NCBI RefSeq assembly: GCF_900184245.1
Contig: NZ_FXXB01000007.1
Span: 620,001-684,000, forward strand
Origin: Brachybacterium massiliense
GTDB lineage: Bacteria; Actinomycetota; Actinomycetes; Actinomycetales; Dermabacteraceae
Direction of reading: 5' to 3'
Length of the DNA: 64,000 nucleotides
The notes under the pieces are model-generated. The model saw nothing but the letters and a program-made list of their open reading frames with translations, had not been told where the DNA came from and ran no database searches. Both the position numbers and the translations under genes were made by a program. Positions 25,137-39,814 of the stretch are shown here, piece by piece (positions within the stretch are counted from its first letter, which is position 1; each line of letters opens with the position of its first letter).

Positions 25137-25430
25137 TCAGGCGCGGCCCTTGGTGGCCAGGCCGTAGACGAACATGACCAGCAGCGCGCCGAGCACGGCG
25201 AGCAGGATCGTCCACAGGCTCCACGGGTTGTTCATGATGCCGCTGACGCCGTCGCCGCCCAGCAGCCCGCCCATCAGGCCGCCGACGATCGCGCCGACGA
25301 CGCCGAGGACGATGGTCATGCCCAGGCCCATGGCCTGCTTTCCGGGCATGATCGCCCGGGCGAGAAGGCCGATGATCGCACCGATGATGATCCAGGAAAT
25401 GATGAGTCCGATGAGTCCCATTGTCGACAC
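25137..25430 (-). CDS. GlsB/YeaQ/YmgE family stress membrane protein
   Basis: A 97-residue protein with three hydrophobic segments: GLIGLIISWIIIGAIIGLLA, a glycine-rich GMTIVLGVVGAIVGGLMGGLLG, and TILLAVLGALLVMFVYGL. This is the transglycosylase-associated (YeaQ) family pattern. Such proteins are induced by envelope or general stress; the mechanism is unknown. MGLIG at 25421 is an alternative start. Confidence 0.85.
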   Translation of the reverse strand: MSTMGLIGLIISWIIIGAIIGLLARAIMPGKQAMGLGMTIVLGVVGAIVGGLMGGLLGGDGVSGIMNNPWSLWTILLAVLGALLVMFVYGLATKGRA

Positions 25431-25663
25431 TCCATGTTCAGCGGGGGAAGGCGTACATGCTCATCATGACTGTGTTTCACCGCGAATGCGGGTACTGGAC
25501 AAGGACTCGCAGGTCATGAAGGCGACCGGGTGGTCCGTGGAATGCGCGGGAAACGCCTCCCGGGGCATCCGCCCGCCTGAATTCCGTCCGTTCTGCCGGT
25601 GTGCGTGAGCTGTGCGGCACATGCCCCGTCCCGTCGGCTCCCGTACCGCTTCTGGTCACCTCG

Positions 25664-28600
25664 ATGGGAGACAATCCCGGCGTGACGACCTCTCTTCTGC
25701 CCGAGCTGCTCGCCGGCGACCGTGCCCCCGCTCCCAGCACCCTGGTGGCGCTGTTCCAGCACGTGGTCTCCGAGCACGGGGACGCGCCCGCCGTGGACAG
25801 CGGGCTGGTGACCATGACCTACACCGAGCTCGAGGAGGCGGCGAGCGAGCTGGCCGAGCGCCTGGCCGAGCACGGGGTGGGCCCCGGGGACAAGGTCGGG
25901 GTGCGCATCAAGTCCGGCACCACGGACCTCTACGTCGCGATCCTCGGGATCCTGCTGGCCGGCGGGGCGTACGTGCCCGTCGACGCCGACGACCCCGACG
26001 AGCGGGCACGCGTGGTGTTCGAGGAATCAGCAGCGGCCGCGGTGGTGGGCAACGACCTGGTGATCACCGTGACGGAGGCCGGCCGCGCCGCCTCCCCCAC
26101 CCCGCAGCGCGAGGTCGAGCCGGACGATGACGCCTGGGTCATCTTCACCTCCGGCTCGACGGGCAAGCCCAAGGGCGTCGCGGTCACCCACCGCAGCGCG
26201 GCCGCCTTCGTCGAGGCCGAGTCCCGGATGTTCCTGCAGCAGGCCCCGATCGCGCCCGGTGACCGGGTGATGGCCGGGCTCTCGGTCGCCTTCGACGCGA
26301 GCTGCGAGGAGATGTGGCTGGCCTGGGCCTACGGCGCCTGCCTGGTGCCGGCACCCCGCTCCCTGGTGCGCTCGGGCGTGGACGTCGGCCCCTGGCTGAA
26401 GGCCAACCGCATCACCGTGGTCTCCACCGTGCCCACCCTCGTCTCCCTCTGGCCGGACAGCGCCCTGGCCCAGGTGCGGCTGCTGATCATGGGCGGTGAG
26501 GCCTGCCCGCCCGAGCTCGCCGCCCGCCTGCAGGCCCCCGGGCGCGAGGTGTGGAACACCTACGGCCCCACCGAGGCGACGGTGGTCGCCTGCGGTGCGA
26601 TCCTCGACGGCACGGCGTCGGTGCGGATCGGCCTGCCGCTGGACGGCTGGGATCTCGCCGTGGTCGATGCGCAGGGGCACCCCGTGGCGCCGGGAGAGTC
26701 CGGGGAGCTGATCATCGGCGGGGGGGGGCTCGCCCGCTACCTCGATCCCGAGAAGGACGCCGAGAAGTACGCCCCGATGCCCACCCTGGGCTGGGACCGC
26801 GCCTACCGCTCGGGCGACATCGTCGTCAACGACCCCGAGGGGCTGCTGTTCGGCGGCCGCGCCGATGACCAGATCAAGCTCGGCGGGCGCCGCATCGAGC
26901 TGGGCGAGATCGACGAGCAGATGCTGCGCCTGCCCGGTGTGGTGGGTGCCGCCGCGGCCGTGCGCTCCACGAAGTCCGGCAACCAGCTGCTGGTCGGCTA
27001 TCTCACCGTGGACGCCGGCTATGACGCGGAGATCGCCAAGGGCCTGCTGCGCCAGCGGATGCCCGCGGCGCTCGTGCCCCGCCTCGCGGTGGTGGACGAG
27101 CTGCCCACCCGCACCTCCGGGAAGATCGACCGCGACGCGCTGCCTTGGCCGCTCCCCCACCGCGGCACCCCCTCGGCGGCGCTGTCCGGCACCTCGGCCT
27201 GGATCGCGGAGATCTGGGCGGAGGTGCTCGGTGCGGAGGTCACCTCCGGGGCCGACGACTTCTTCGACTTCGGCGGCGGCTCGCTCACCGCCGCGCAGGT
27301 GGTCAGCCGGCTGCGGGAGAAGCATCCCGAGCTCGCCGTCGGCGACGTGTACGCGCACTCGACGGTCGCGGCGCTGGCCGCCCACCTCGACGAGATGGGC
27401 ACCTCGACGATCACCAGCGACCGCACCGTGGCCCCGCTGCGTCGGCGCACCCAGATCGCGCAGCTGCTCGCGCTGGTGCCGCTGCGGGCGCTGGCCGCGC
27501 TGCGCTGGATCTCTGCGCTGCTGCTCGCCTCGACCCTCGCCTCCGCGCTGCTGGACCTGCCCTGGCTGGTGCGCTTCCCGCTGTGGCTGGTGATCCCGCT
27601 GGCCGCGGTGATGCTGCTGCCGCCGGGCCGGATGGCGCTCGCAGCGCTGCTCGCGCGCATGCTGCTGCGCGGTGTGGGACCGGGCAGCTATCCGCGCGGC
27701 GGCCGGGTGCATCTGCGCCTCTGGGCCGCGGAGCGGATCCAGGACGAGCTGCGGGCCACGCACCTGTCCGGTGCCTCGTGGGTTCCGCTGTATGCGCGGA
27801 TGCTGGGGGCACGGATCGGCCGGGACGTGGACATGCACACCCTGCCCCCGGTCACCGGTCTGCTCGAGATCGGCGGCCGGGCCTCGATCGAGCCCGAGGT
27901 GGATCTGGCCGGTCACTGGATCGACGGGGACCAGCTGCGGATCGGCACCGTCCGGATCGGCAAGCGGGCCCGGATCGGTGCCCGCAGCACGCTCGGGCCG
28001 GGGGCCGACGTGGGCCGGGGCGCGGAGGTCGCGCCCGGCTCGGCGGTGCTCGGCACGGTGCCGGCCGGCGAGTTCTGGACCGGCTCCCCCGCCGAGCACC
28101 AGGCGACCGCACGCGGCCCGTGGTCCGCCGATGCCCCGGCCAGGCCCTGGCACTGGCGCGCCGCCTATCCGCTCCTGTCCGCGCTGATCGCGGCGCTGCC
28201 GGCGCTCGCGCTGCTGGCCGGCGTACCGGTGCTGCTGCCCGCCCTGCACGGCACCGCCACCTTCGCCGAGGCCGTGCTCGCGATCCTGCCCTGGCTGCCG
28301 CTCGCGGCGCTGCTCGGCTTCGGGGCGCTGATGGTGCTGGTGATCGTGATGACCAGGCTGCTCGCCCTCGCGATCCGGCCCGGCCACCATCCGATCGGCT
28401 CCCCGCCCGGGGTGGCGATCTGGGCGACGCTGCGCCTGCTGGACGAGGCCCGCACCTGGCTGTTCCCGATCTACGCCGGGGCGCTCACCCCGCTGTGGAT
28501 GCGCCTGCTGGGCGCCACGGTGGGCAGGGGTGCGGAGATCTCGACCGCGCTGCTGATCCCCAGCCTGGTCCAGGTGGGCGAGAACTCGTTCCTGGCCGAT

Positions 28601-29551
28601 GACACCCTGATCGGCTCCTACGAGCTGGGCGGCGGCTGGATCCGGGTCGAGAAGGTCAAGGTGGGCAAGCGGGCCTTCGTGGGCAACTCGGGCATGCTCG
28701 CGGCTGGGCGGAAGGTGCCCAAGCAGTCGTTGGTCGCGGTGCTCTCCGCGGCGCCGCGCCGCAAGACGGCCAAGGCCGGCACCTCCTGGCTGGGCAGCCC
28801 GCCGCGCAAGCTGCGCCGCAGCGAGGAGGAGCACGATGCGTCCCTGACCTACGATCCTCCGCGCAGCCTGCGGATCCAGCGCGGACTCGTCGAGACCGCA
28901 CGGATCCTGCCGCTGCTGCTCGCGCTGCTGCTCCCGGTCGCGGTGGGCCTGGCCCTGTACGCGCTGCTGGCGTCCGGGCCCTGGGGGATCGTGCTCGCCC
29001 TCGTGCTGGGCGGCCCGCTGCTGCTGGTGGCGGGGCTGTTCGCGGCGGCGGTCACCGTGGTCGCGAAGTGGGTGATCATCGGGCGGCACGAGCCGGGCGA
29101 GCATGCGCTGTTCACCCCGTACGTGTGGCGCTCGGAGCTCGCGGACACCTTCACCGAGGTGCTCGCCGCGCCCTGGTTCGCGAACGTCACCGCCGGCACC
29201 TGGGCGCTGAACCTCTGGCTGCGGCTGCTGGGCGCGAAGGTCGGTGCCGGGGTGTGGTGCGAGAGCTACTGGCTGCCGGAGACGGACCTGGTGAGCCTCG
29301 GCGCGGGCGCCACCGTCAACCGCGGCTGCGTGGTCCAGACCCACCTCTTCCAGGACCGGGTGCTGAGCATGGACACCGTGACCCTCGGCGCGGGTGCGAC
29401 GATGGGGCCCGGCGGGATCATCCTTCCGGCCGCGTCGATCGACCGTCACGCCACCGTCGGCCCCGTGTCGCTGGTGATGCGCGGCGAGCGCGTCCCGCCC
29501 GGCACGCGCTGGACCGGCAACCCCATCGGGCCCTGGGAGGAGGACGCATGA
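25664..29551 (+). CDS. Pls/PosA-type poly-amino-acid synthetase (membrane NRPS)
   Basis: About 1295 residues, with ATG 25664 chosen (GTG 25682 also possible). The adenylation domain has FTSGSTGKPKGVAV, FDASCEEMWLAW, NTYGPTEATVV, YRSGDIVVND and TRTSGKIDRDALP. A carrier domain has DFFDFGGGSLTA with the phosphopantetheine Ser near 545. Three repeats of a TM pair plus a hexapeptide-repeat left-handed helix follow. This is the architecture of epsilon-poly-L-lysine synthetase (Pls): one activating module and three membrane-linked domains that polymerise the amino acid. No TE or condensation domain is present. FDAS supplies the Asp that binds the alpha-amino group; the nearby Glu would suit a basic side chain, which is inference. 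The M1 peptidase gene overlaps its stop. Confidence 0.85.
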   Translation: MGDNPGVTTSLLPELLAGDRAPAPSTLVALFQHVVSEHGDAPAVDSGLVTMTYTELEEAASELAERLAEHGVGPGDKVGVRIKSGTTDLYVAILGILLAGGAYVPVDADDPDERARVVFEESAAAAVVGNDLVITVTEAGRAASPTPQREVEPDDDAWVIFTSGSTGKPKGVAVTHRSAAAFVEAESRMFLQQAPIAPGDRVMAGLSVAFDASCEEMWLAWAYGACLVPAPRSLVRSGVDVGPWLKANRITVVSTVPTLVSLWPDSALAQVRLLIMGGEACPPELAARLQAPGREVWNTYGPTEATVVACGAILDGTASVRIGLPLDGWDLAVVDAQGHPVAPGESGELIIGGGGLARYLDPEKDAEKYAPMPTLGWDRAYRSGDIVVNDPEGLLFGGRADDQIKLGGRRIELGEIDEQMLRLPGVVGAAAAVRSTKSGNQLLVGYLTVDAGYDAEIAKGLLRQRMPAALVPRLAVVDELPTRTSGKIDRDALPWPLPHRGTPSAALSGTSAWIAEIWAEVLGAEVTSGADDFFDFGGGSLTAAQVVSRLREKHPELAVGDVYAHSTVAALAAHLDEMGTSTITSDRTVAPLRRRTQIAQLLALVPLRALAALRWISALLLASTLASALLDLPWLVRFPLWLVIPLAAVMLLPPGRMALAALLARMLLRGVGPGSYPRGGRVHLRLWAAERIQDELRATHLSGASWVPLYARMLGARIGRDVDMHTLPPVTGLLEIGGRASIEPEVDLAGHWIDGDQLRIGTVRIGKRARIGARSTLGPGADVGRGAEVAPGSAVLGTVPAGEFWTGSPAEHQATARGPWSADAPARPWHWRAAYPLLSALIAALPALALLAGVPVLLPALHGTATFAEAVLAILPWLPLAALLGFGALMVLVIVMTRLLALAIRPGHHPIGSPPGVAIWATLRLLDEARTWLFPIYAGALTPLWMRLLGATVGRGAEISTALLIPSLVQVGENSFLADDTLIGSYELGGGWIRVEKVKVGKRAFVGNSGMLAAGRKVPKQSLVAVLSAAPRRKTAKAGTSWLGSPPRKLRRSEEEHDASLTYDPPRSLRIQRGLVETARILPLLLALLLPVAVGLALYALLASGPWGIVLALVLGGPLLLVAGLFAAAVTVVAKWVIIGRHEPGEHALFTPYVWRSELADTFTEVLAAPWFANVTAGTWALNLWLRLLGAKVGAGVWCESYWLPETDLVSLGAGATVNRGCVVQTHLFQDRVLSMDTVTLGAGATMGPGGIILPAASIDRHATVGPVSLVMRGERVPPGTRWTGNPIGPWEEDA

Positions 29552-30873
29552 GATCCGCAGGCGAACCCGGCAGCGATCCGTACGTGCCCCGTCACGGGGA
29601 TGCGCGCTACGAGGTGCTCCACTACGACCTCTCCCTCGACTACCGGGTGGAGGGCAACCGTCTCGAGGGCGAGGCGACGCTCTCCTGCCGCGTGCTGGCC
29701 GAGGCGGAGTCGCTGATGCTGGACCTGCACGGGCTGGCCGTGCAGAAGGTGTGGGTGGACGGCCGCCCGCAGCGCTTCACCCATGCGCGCAGCCGGCTGA
29801 CCCTGAAGCTGCCGCTCGCCGCGGGCCGTGAGCTGTCCGTGCGCGTGAAGTACGCCGGCACCCCGCGCCCGATGCGCTCGCGCGCGCTCGGTGCCGCCGG
29901 CTGGGAGGAGCTCGAGGACGGCGTGATCGTGGCCGCGCAGCCGCACGGGGCCCCCTCCTGGTATCCGTGCAACGACCGACCCGATGACAAGGCGACCTAC
30001 TCGATCGCGCTGTCCACCCCGGCGGGCTACACCGTCGCCGTCTCCGGCGAGCTGCAGGGTACGCGCCGCACCAGCCGCGGCGTGGTCTGGTCCTTCGAAC
30101 AGACGGCTCCGATGCCCACCTACCTGGCCACAGTGCAGATCGGCCGTTACCGGGAGATCGAGCACCCCGGCGCCCCGGTGCCGGTGCGCACCCTCGCACC
30201 GGCCGTGATCGAGGAGTCCGATCTGGCCGGCTCCTTCGATCTCCAGCCCGAGATGCTCGCCTTCTTCGCGCGCCTGTTCGGCCCCTACCCCTTCACCTCC
30301 TACACCGCGGTGATCACCGAGGACGAGCTCGAGATCCCGCTGGAGTCCCAGGGGCTGTCCACCTTCGGCAGCAACTTCGTGGACACCGACTGGGAGAGCG
30401 TGCGGCTGATCGCGCATGAGCTCTCGCATCAGTGGTTCGGCAACTCGGTCACGCTGCAGCGCTGGCAGGACATCTGGCTGCACGAGGGCTTCGCCTGCTA
30501 CTGCGAGTGGCTGTGGGCGGAGGAGTCCGGGGTCTCGACCGTGCAGGCCGAGGTGGAGAAGCACCATGCGCTGCTGGCGGGGCTCGCCCAGGACGATCTG
30601 GTGCTCGCCGATCCCGGCCGGGATCTGATGTTCGATGACCGCGTCTACAAGCGCGGCGCCCTGGCCGTGCACGCCCTGCGCCTGCACCTCGGGGACGAGA
30701 GCTTCGTGCAGATCGTGCGCTCCTGGCTCGAGGAGCACCGCTTCGGCACGGTGAGCACCGAGATGTTCCTCGAGCACGTCGCACAGCAAGCCGGGGACGA
30801 GGCCGCCGCGCTGCTGGATCCCTGGCTGCGCGAGACGGCGCTGCCCACCTGCCCGGTGCCTGCGAGCGCCTGA
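29548..30873 (+). CDS. M1 family metallopeptidase
   Basis: A 441-residue zinc aminopeptidase-like protein. The signature HELSHQWFGN is followed 18 residues later by the third ligand Glu in HEGFA, and the N-terminal saddle domain is complete. The exopeptidase GAMEN motif is replaced by ESQGLS, as in many bacterial members. No signal peptide is visible. Its ATG overlaps the synthetase stop (ATGA). In producers of epsilon-poly-lysine, aminopeptidases degrade the polymer and protect the cell, so I infer a processing or self-protection role here. Confidence 0.88.
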   Translation: MRSAGEPGSDPYVPRHGDARYEVLHYDLSLDYRVEGNRLEGEATLSCRVLAEAESLMLDLHGLAVQKVWVDGRPQRFTHARSRLTLKLPLAAGRELSVRVKYAGTPRPMRSRALGAAGWEELEDGVIVAAQPHGAPSWYPCNDRPDDKATYSIALSTPAGYTVAVSGELQGTRRTSRGVVWSFEQTAPMPTYLATVQIGRYREIEHPGAPVPVRTLAPAVIEESDLAGSFDLQPEMLAFFARLFGPYPFTSYTAVITEDELEIPLESQGLSTFGSNFVDTDWESVRLIAHELSHQWFGNSVTLQRWQDIWLHEGFACYCEWLWAEESGVSTVQAEVEKHHALLAGLAQDDLVLADPGRDLMFDDRVYKRGALAVHALRLHLGDESFVQIVRSWLEEHRFGTVSTEMFLEHVAQQAGDEAAALLDPWLRETALPTCPVPASA

Positions 30874-30941
30874 GCGCCGGAGCCGGGGCGGCACCGGCGG
30901 GGTCCACGGCGGTGAGGGCCGACGGCGGCCAGCGCTGTCGG

Positions 30942-31448
30942 TCAGAGGCGGGCGAGCGCCGCGACGTGACCGGGCGGCGCCGGCAGGTCCACGACGTGGT
31001 GCGCATCCAGCTGCACCGCCTCCATGGGGGTGGCGAGCCCGGTGCCGAGCGCCTTGAGCACCGCCTCCTTGCGGGCCCAGAGGGCCGCCCGCTCCTGCGC
31101 GTCGGCGCCCCGCGCAGCGGCCCGCTCGCTCGGATGCAGCACCACAAGCGGATCCCATCCCCGCTCGACGGCGGCGATCGCCTCGATATCCACGCCGACG
31201 GGGCCGTCCACGCTCACCGCCGTGAGCAGGTGCTCGCCGCAGCGGCTGAGGCTCACGAACACCTCGACTCCTCCGGCGCGTGCCCAGGGCCGGCCGTGGG
31301 CGGAGGAGCCGCAGCGGGGGCAGGCCCGTCCGGTGAGGACGTCGGCCGGATCGAGCCCGAGCAGGTGGGCGATGCGGGTGCGCAGGAGCGCGTCGGCATC
31401 CTCCTCCGCCCGGTGCAGCCGGACGATCCCCTCAGCGGGCGCGGTCAC
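30942..31448 (-). CDS. 4'-phosphopantetheinyl transferase (Sfp type)
   Basis: A 168-residue transferase with the GVDIE motif (Mg2+/CoA binding) and WARKEAVLKALG. It would move phosphopantetheine from CoA to the Ser of a carrier domain. It lies 69 bp beyond the M1 peptidase in convergent orientation, so it probably activates the synthetase. The chain is shorter than typical Sfp (~220), nearer to small actinobacterial forms. Its stop overlaps the start of csoR. Confidence 0.82.
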   Translation of the reverse strand: MTAPAEGIVRLHRAEEDADALLRTRIAHLLGLDPADVLTGRACPRCGSSAHGRPWARAGGVEVFVSLSRCGEHLLTAVSVDGPVGVDIEAIAAVERGWDPLVVLHPSERAAARGADAQERAALWARKEAVLKALGTGLATPMEAVQLDAHHVVDLPAPPGHVAALARL

Positions 31449-31792
31449 CGGCTGAAGCGGGCGATCGCGTCCGCGACCTCCTGGAACTTGGCCTCGGCCT
31501 CCTCGCCGCCGGCGATGGCCGCATCGCGCACGCAGTGGCGCATATGGTCATCCAGCAGCCCGAAGCCGACGTTGCGCAGCGCGGAGGTCAGCGCCGTGAT
31601 CTGGGTGAGGATGTCGATGCAGTACTGCTCCTCCTCGACCATCCGCTGGATGCCGCGGGCCTGCCCCTCGATCCTGCGCAGGCGTGCGAGGTAGCGGTCC
31701 TTGTCGCTGATGTAGCCGTGGTGGTGAGCGGGCGTGCCCGTCTCCTCCGGCTCGGTGCCGGGGAGCGACTCGCTGTCAGCTGTGGTGGTCAT
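31445..31792 (-). CDS. csoR: Copper-sensing repressor CsoR
   Basis: A 115-residue CsoR/RcnR regulator starting at ATG 31792 behind AGGAG. The copper site Cys-His-Cys is visible in EEQYCIDIL and DDHMRHCV, and the N-terminal segment is His-rich. Cu(I) releases the tetramer from DNA. It lies immediately after copA, whose stop it adjoins. A matching operator lies before copZ at 34488-34506, so the whole copZ-copA-csoR unit is likely self-regulated. Confidence 0.92.
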   Translation of the reverse strand: MTTTADSESLPGTEPEETGTPAHHHGYISDKDRYLARLRRIEGQARGIQRMVEEEQYCIDILTQITALTSALRNVGFGLLDDHMRHCVRDAAIAGGEEAEAKFQEVADAIARFSR

Positions 31793-31803
31793 GGCCTTCT
31801 CCT

Positions 31804-34161
<2,358 letters not shown>

Positions 34162-34226
34162 GTGCTCTTCCCTTCCGTGGGTCGTGGTGAGTGTTCTCGG
34201 CAGTACCTGCCGGGGGTACCCGCGCG

Positions 34227-34436
34227 TCAGGCCTTGAGGGAGTAGCCGGCCTCGGCGATCGCAGCGGCGACCTGCTCGTCGGTGAAGTTCTCACCGGTGA
34301 CGCTGACCGTGCCGGACTCGTGCGAGGCCAGGACCTCGGAGACGCCCGCGATCTCGCCGACCTCTTCCTTGACCGACATCTCGCAGTGCCCGCAGGTCAT
34401 GCCCTGGACGGTGTATTCCTTGGTGGTGGCAGCCAT
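34227..34436 (-). CDS. copZ: Copper chaperone CopZ
   Basis: A 69-residue HMA protein starting at ATG 34436 ([21 protein letters not shown]). GMTCGHC binds Cu(I) and would hand it to CopA. It is the first gene of the copper unit, directly behind the CsoR operator. Confidence 0.93.
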   Translation of the reverse strand: MAATTKEYTVQGMTCGHCEMSVKEEVGEIAGVSEVLASHESGTVSVTGENFTDEQVAAAIAEAGYSLKA

Positions 34437-34487
34437 GACTGGTCCTTTCGTCGTGGAGGGCGGCGCTCGCCGCCACAACACTAAGCC

Positions 34488-34506
34488 TATACCCCCTATA
34501 GGTATA
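34488..34506. promoter_or_regulatory. CsoR operator
   Basis: TATACCCCCTATAGGTATA, a near-palindrome of the G/C-tract-in-TATA type bound by CsoR, 52 bp upstream of the copZ start. It covers a likely -10 region of the operon promoter. Confidence 0.8.
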
Positions 34507-34658
34507 CGTCAACGGCCGCGATCCACGTGTTCACCCCCGCTACGGCATCGGTCAAGCCGAGGCGGGCCGCAGACTAGGAGCGAGGTGTGTCGCCCGCGGG
34601 CTACACACCCGTCATCGTCATCGTTGCTCTCCCCTGTCACTGCACCGGAGACACGAAA

Positions 34659-34696
34659 AGGCCCGGGACCCGCGGAGTTCCGCGGATTCCGGGCCT
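34659..34696 (-). terminator. Terminator of nrdF
   Basis: AGGCCCGGGA...TCCGGGCCT hairpin with an inner CCGCGGA/TCCGCGG pairing, 36 bp after the nrdF stop. Confidence 0.7.
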
Positions 34697-34731
34697 GCTG
34701 TCAACTCATCGGCTGACGTGACGAGTGCTTC

Positions 34732-37462
<2,731 letters not shown>

Positions 37463-37498
37463 GGGGACCGTGCCCGGGGAGCAAGGCGGGCTGCGCGA

Positions 37499-38911
37499 TC
37501 AGCCGATCGCGGAAGCGGCTCCGTAGAGCGCCAGCGACAGGATGAAGCCGATGATGGCCATCGCGCCCTGGATCACGGTCCAGGTGGAGAGGGTCTGCTT
37601 CATGTCCATCCCGAAGAAGCGGCTGACCAGCCAGAAGCCGGAATCGTTGACGTGGGAGAAGCCCACCGAGCCCGCGGACATCGCCATCACGATCGCCACG
37701 ATCTCGAGCTGGGTGAAGTCGCCGGCGGCGATCACTCCCACCATCAGGGAGGCGGCGGTGGTCAGGGCCACGGTGGCGGAGCCCTGGGCGATGCGCACGA
37801 TCTGCGCGATCAGGAACGCCGCCACGATCACCGGCAGGCCGATGTCGTTCAGGGACCCGGCGACGGCGTCACCGATCCCGGTCACGCGCAGCACCCCGCC
37901 GAACATGCCGCCGGCGCCGGTGACCAGCACCACCGAGCAGATCGGGCCGAGGGCGGAGTCCGCGATCTTCTCGATCAGGGAGCCCTTCTTGCCCGCGCCC
38001 CAGCCGAGCACGAACATCGAGACCACCACGGTGATCAGCAGCGCGATCGGGGTCTCGCCCAGCAGGCGCAGCCCGGAGACGAGCGGGTCGCCGAGGAAGG
38101 CCTCGGAGTCGGGGCGCGTGGCTCCCACTGTGTTCAACCCGGTGTTGAACAGGATCAGCACCAGCGGCAGGAGCAGCAGGCCCACGATCGTGGGCACGCG
38201 AGGGCTGGACTCGAAGCCGGTCTTCTCGGAGGTGCTGTCGAGGATCGTGGGGATGGGGACATCCAGCCGCATGCCGAGCCGCGGTGCGATGAGCACGCCC
38301 ACCAGGTACCAGATGATCACCGCGAACACGAGGCCCACCAGCATCACCAGGCCGATGTCCGCGCCCACGATGGTGGAGGCGGCCACCGGGCCGGGGTGCG
38401 GCGGGGCGAAGATGTGCATCGCGCTGAACGCCACTGCGGAGGGCAGGGCGATCGACAGGAACGACCCGCCCACGCGCCGGGCGACGGCGTAGATGATCGG
38501 CAGCATCACCACCAGGCCGGCGTCGAAGAAGATGGGGAAGCCCATCAGCAGGCTGGCCAGGGACAGGCCGAGCCCGGCTCGCTTCTCGCCCACCAGGTCG
38601 ATCATCCTGTCGGCGAGCAGCTGCGCGCCGCCGGACGTCTCGATCATCCTCCCGAGCATCGCGCCGAGCGCGACCAGCAGCATCACGTTGCCGAGGGTGG
38701 AGTTGAAGCCGAAGCCGAGCGCGTCCATGAGGCTGCCGGGCGCGATGCCGGCGATGAGCGCGGTGCCGATCGAGGTGATCATCAGCGCGAGGAAGGCGTG
38801 CATCTTGAACGCCATGATCATGACCAGGAGCACGGCGACCGCGGCGGCTGCCAGGAACAGCAGCCCTCCGGTGCCGAGCTCCCAGTTCATGACGAGATCC
38901 AGCTCGTCCAT
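37499..38911 (-). CDS. GntP family gluconate/H+ symporter
   Basis: A 470-residue permease with about twelve TM segments. GntP landmarks are IFAPPHPGPVAAS (about 167-179), the long central region and a C-terminal SAGSVGFSHVNDSGFWLV. It should import gluconate or a related sugar acid. No gluconate kinase or regulator lies next to it, so the substrate is not fixed by context. Confidence 0.92.
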   Translation of the reverse strand: MDELDLVMNWELGTGGLLFLAAAAVAVLLVMIMAFKMHAFLALMITSIGTALIAGIAPGSLMDALGFGFNSTLGNVMLLVALGAMLGRMIETSGGAQLLADRMIDLVGEKRAGLGLSLASLLMGFPIFFDAGLVVMLPIIYAVARRVGGSFLSIALPSAVAFSAMHIFAPPHPGPVAASTIVGADIGLVMLVGLVFAVIIWYLVGVLIAPRLGMRLDVPIPTILDSTSEKTGFESSPRVPTIVGLLLLPLVLILFNTGLNTVGATRPDSEAFLGDPLVSGLRLLGETPIALLITVVVSMFVLGWGAGKKGSLIEKIADSALGPICSVVLVTGAGGMFGGVLRVTGIGDAVAGSLNDIGLPVIVAAFLIAQIVRIAQGSATVALTTAASLMVGVIAAGDFTQLEIVAIVMAMSAGSVGFSHVNDSGFWLVSRFFGMDMKQTLSTWTVIQGAMAIIGFILSLALYGAASAIG

Positions 38912-39049
38912 GAGGAGCTCCTAGGGAAGGGAAGGACGGGGCAGCGGGCCCCGCGGGCGGAGGGCGACGGGGCGTCGCTCGTCCCTGCATCGTAGGGGCA
39001 GGGTGCGCCGCCGCCCAGGGCCCGGTGGGCGCCTGCGCGGCGGCGGACC

Positions 39050-39814
39050 TCAGCTGCGGGAGCTGACCTGCACTCCGATGCTCTCGCCCTGCCGCACGGC
39101 GGCGTCGGCGGTCTGCGCGAAGCGCTCCTCCCAGTCGCCGACGCGACCGAGCTGCGCGGCGAAGGCGGAATCCGCGCCGTCGGGCCGCGCCCGCTGGAGC
39201 ACCAGGGACGCTCCCCCGGCCCGCGCCACGGCCTCCACCACCTGCGGCACCTGGGACTGCAGCGCCGGGGTGACGGTCATGCGCAGCTCGTGGTCGATGC
39301 CGGAGGCGAGCAGCATGCCCAGCGACCGCTCGGCCTTCGGGGCGGAGCCGGGTCGGTCCACGAGCGCCGCGTACCCGGTCCAGGACGCCTTGACGTCGAA
39401 GCCGATCCAGTCCACGAGCGGCGCCTCGCGCCGGGTGCCGTCGCGGTCCAGGCCCAGCAGGGTCGCGAGCCGGCCGGGATAGGCGCCGCCGGTGTGCAGG
39501 CCGACGGCGAAACCGGCCTCGCGCACCCGCCGGACCGCCGGGACCAGGGCGTGCTGCATGGTGGCCTCTCCCCCGCTGAACACCACCCCGTCCAGCAGGC
39601 CGTGCCGCCGCTCCAGCAGCTGCTCGAGCTGGGACCAGGCCACCGCGCCGGGCACCCGCGGATCCAGGATCGCGGTGTTGTGGCAGTAGGTGCAGGCCCA
39701 GGGGCAGCCCTGGCAGAACACGGTCGCGGCCAGTCGGCCGGGCCAGTCGACGGTGGACAGCGGCACCAGACCCGCGATCTGCAGGTCCGGTGCCGCGACC
39801 TGGGTGAGGCTCAC
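39050..39814 (-). CDS. nrdG: Anaerobic RNR activating protein (radical SAM)
   Basis: A 254-residue activase starting at GTG 39814, overlapping the nrdD stop (GTGA). The 4Fe-4S site is CQGCPWACTYCHN (CxxxCxxC), followed by VVFSGGEATMQH. It would generate the glycyl radical on NrdD with S-adenosylmethionine. It is longer than the E. coli enzyme, resembling the NrdG2 type. Confidence 0.92.
   Translation of the reverse strand: MSLTQVAAPDLQIAGLVPLSTVDWPGRLAATVFCQGCPWACTYCHNTAILDPRVPGAVAWSQLEQLLERRHGLLDGVVFSGGEATMQHALVPAVRRVREAGFAVGLHTGGAYPGRLATLLGLDRDGTRREAPLVDWIGFDVKASWTGYAALVDRPGSAPKAERSLGMLLASGIDHELRMTVTPALQSQVPQVVEAVARAGGASLVLQRARPDGADSAFAAQLGRVGDWEERFAQTADAAVRQGESIGVQVSSRS

Noticed and set aside
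26027..29449. 1140-residue open frame antisense to the Pls-type synthetase
   Set aside because: Gln/Arg/His-rich composition with no motif; it is a by-product of GC-rich coding on the other strand, which carries clear NRPS motifs.
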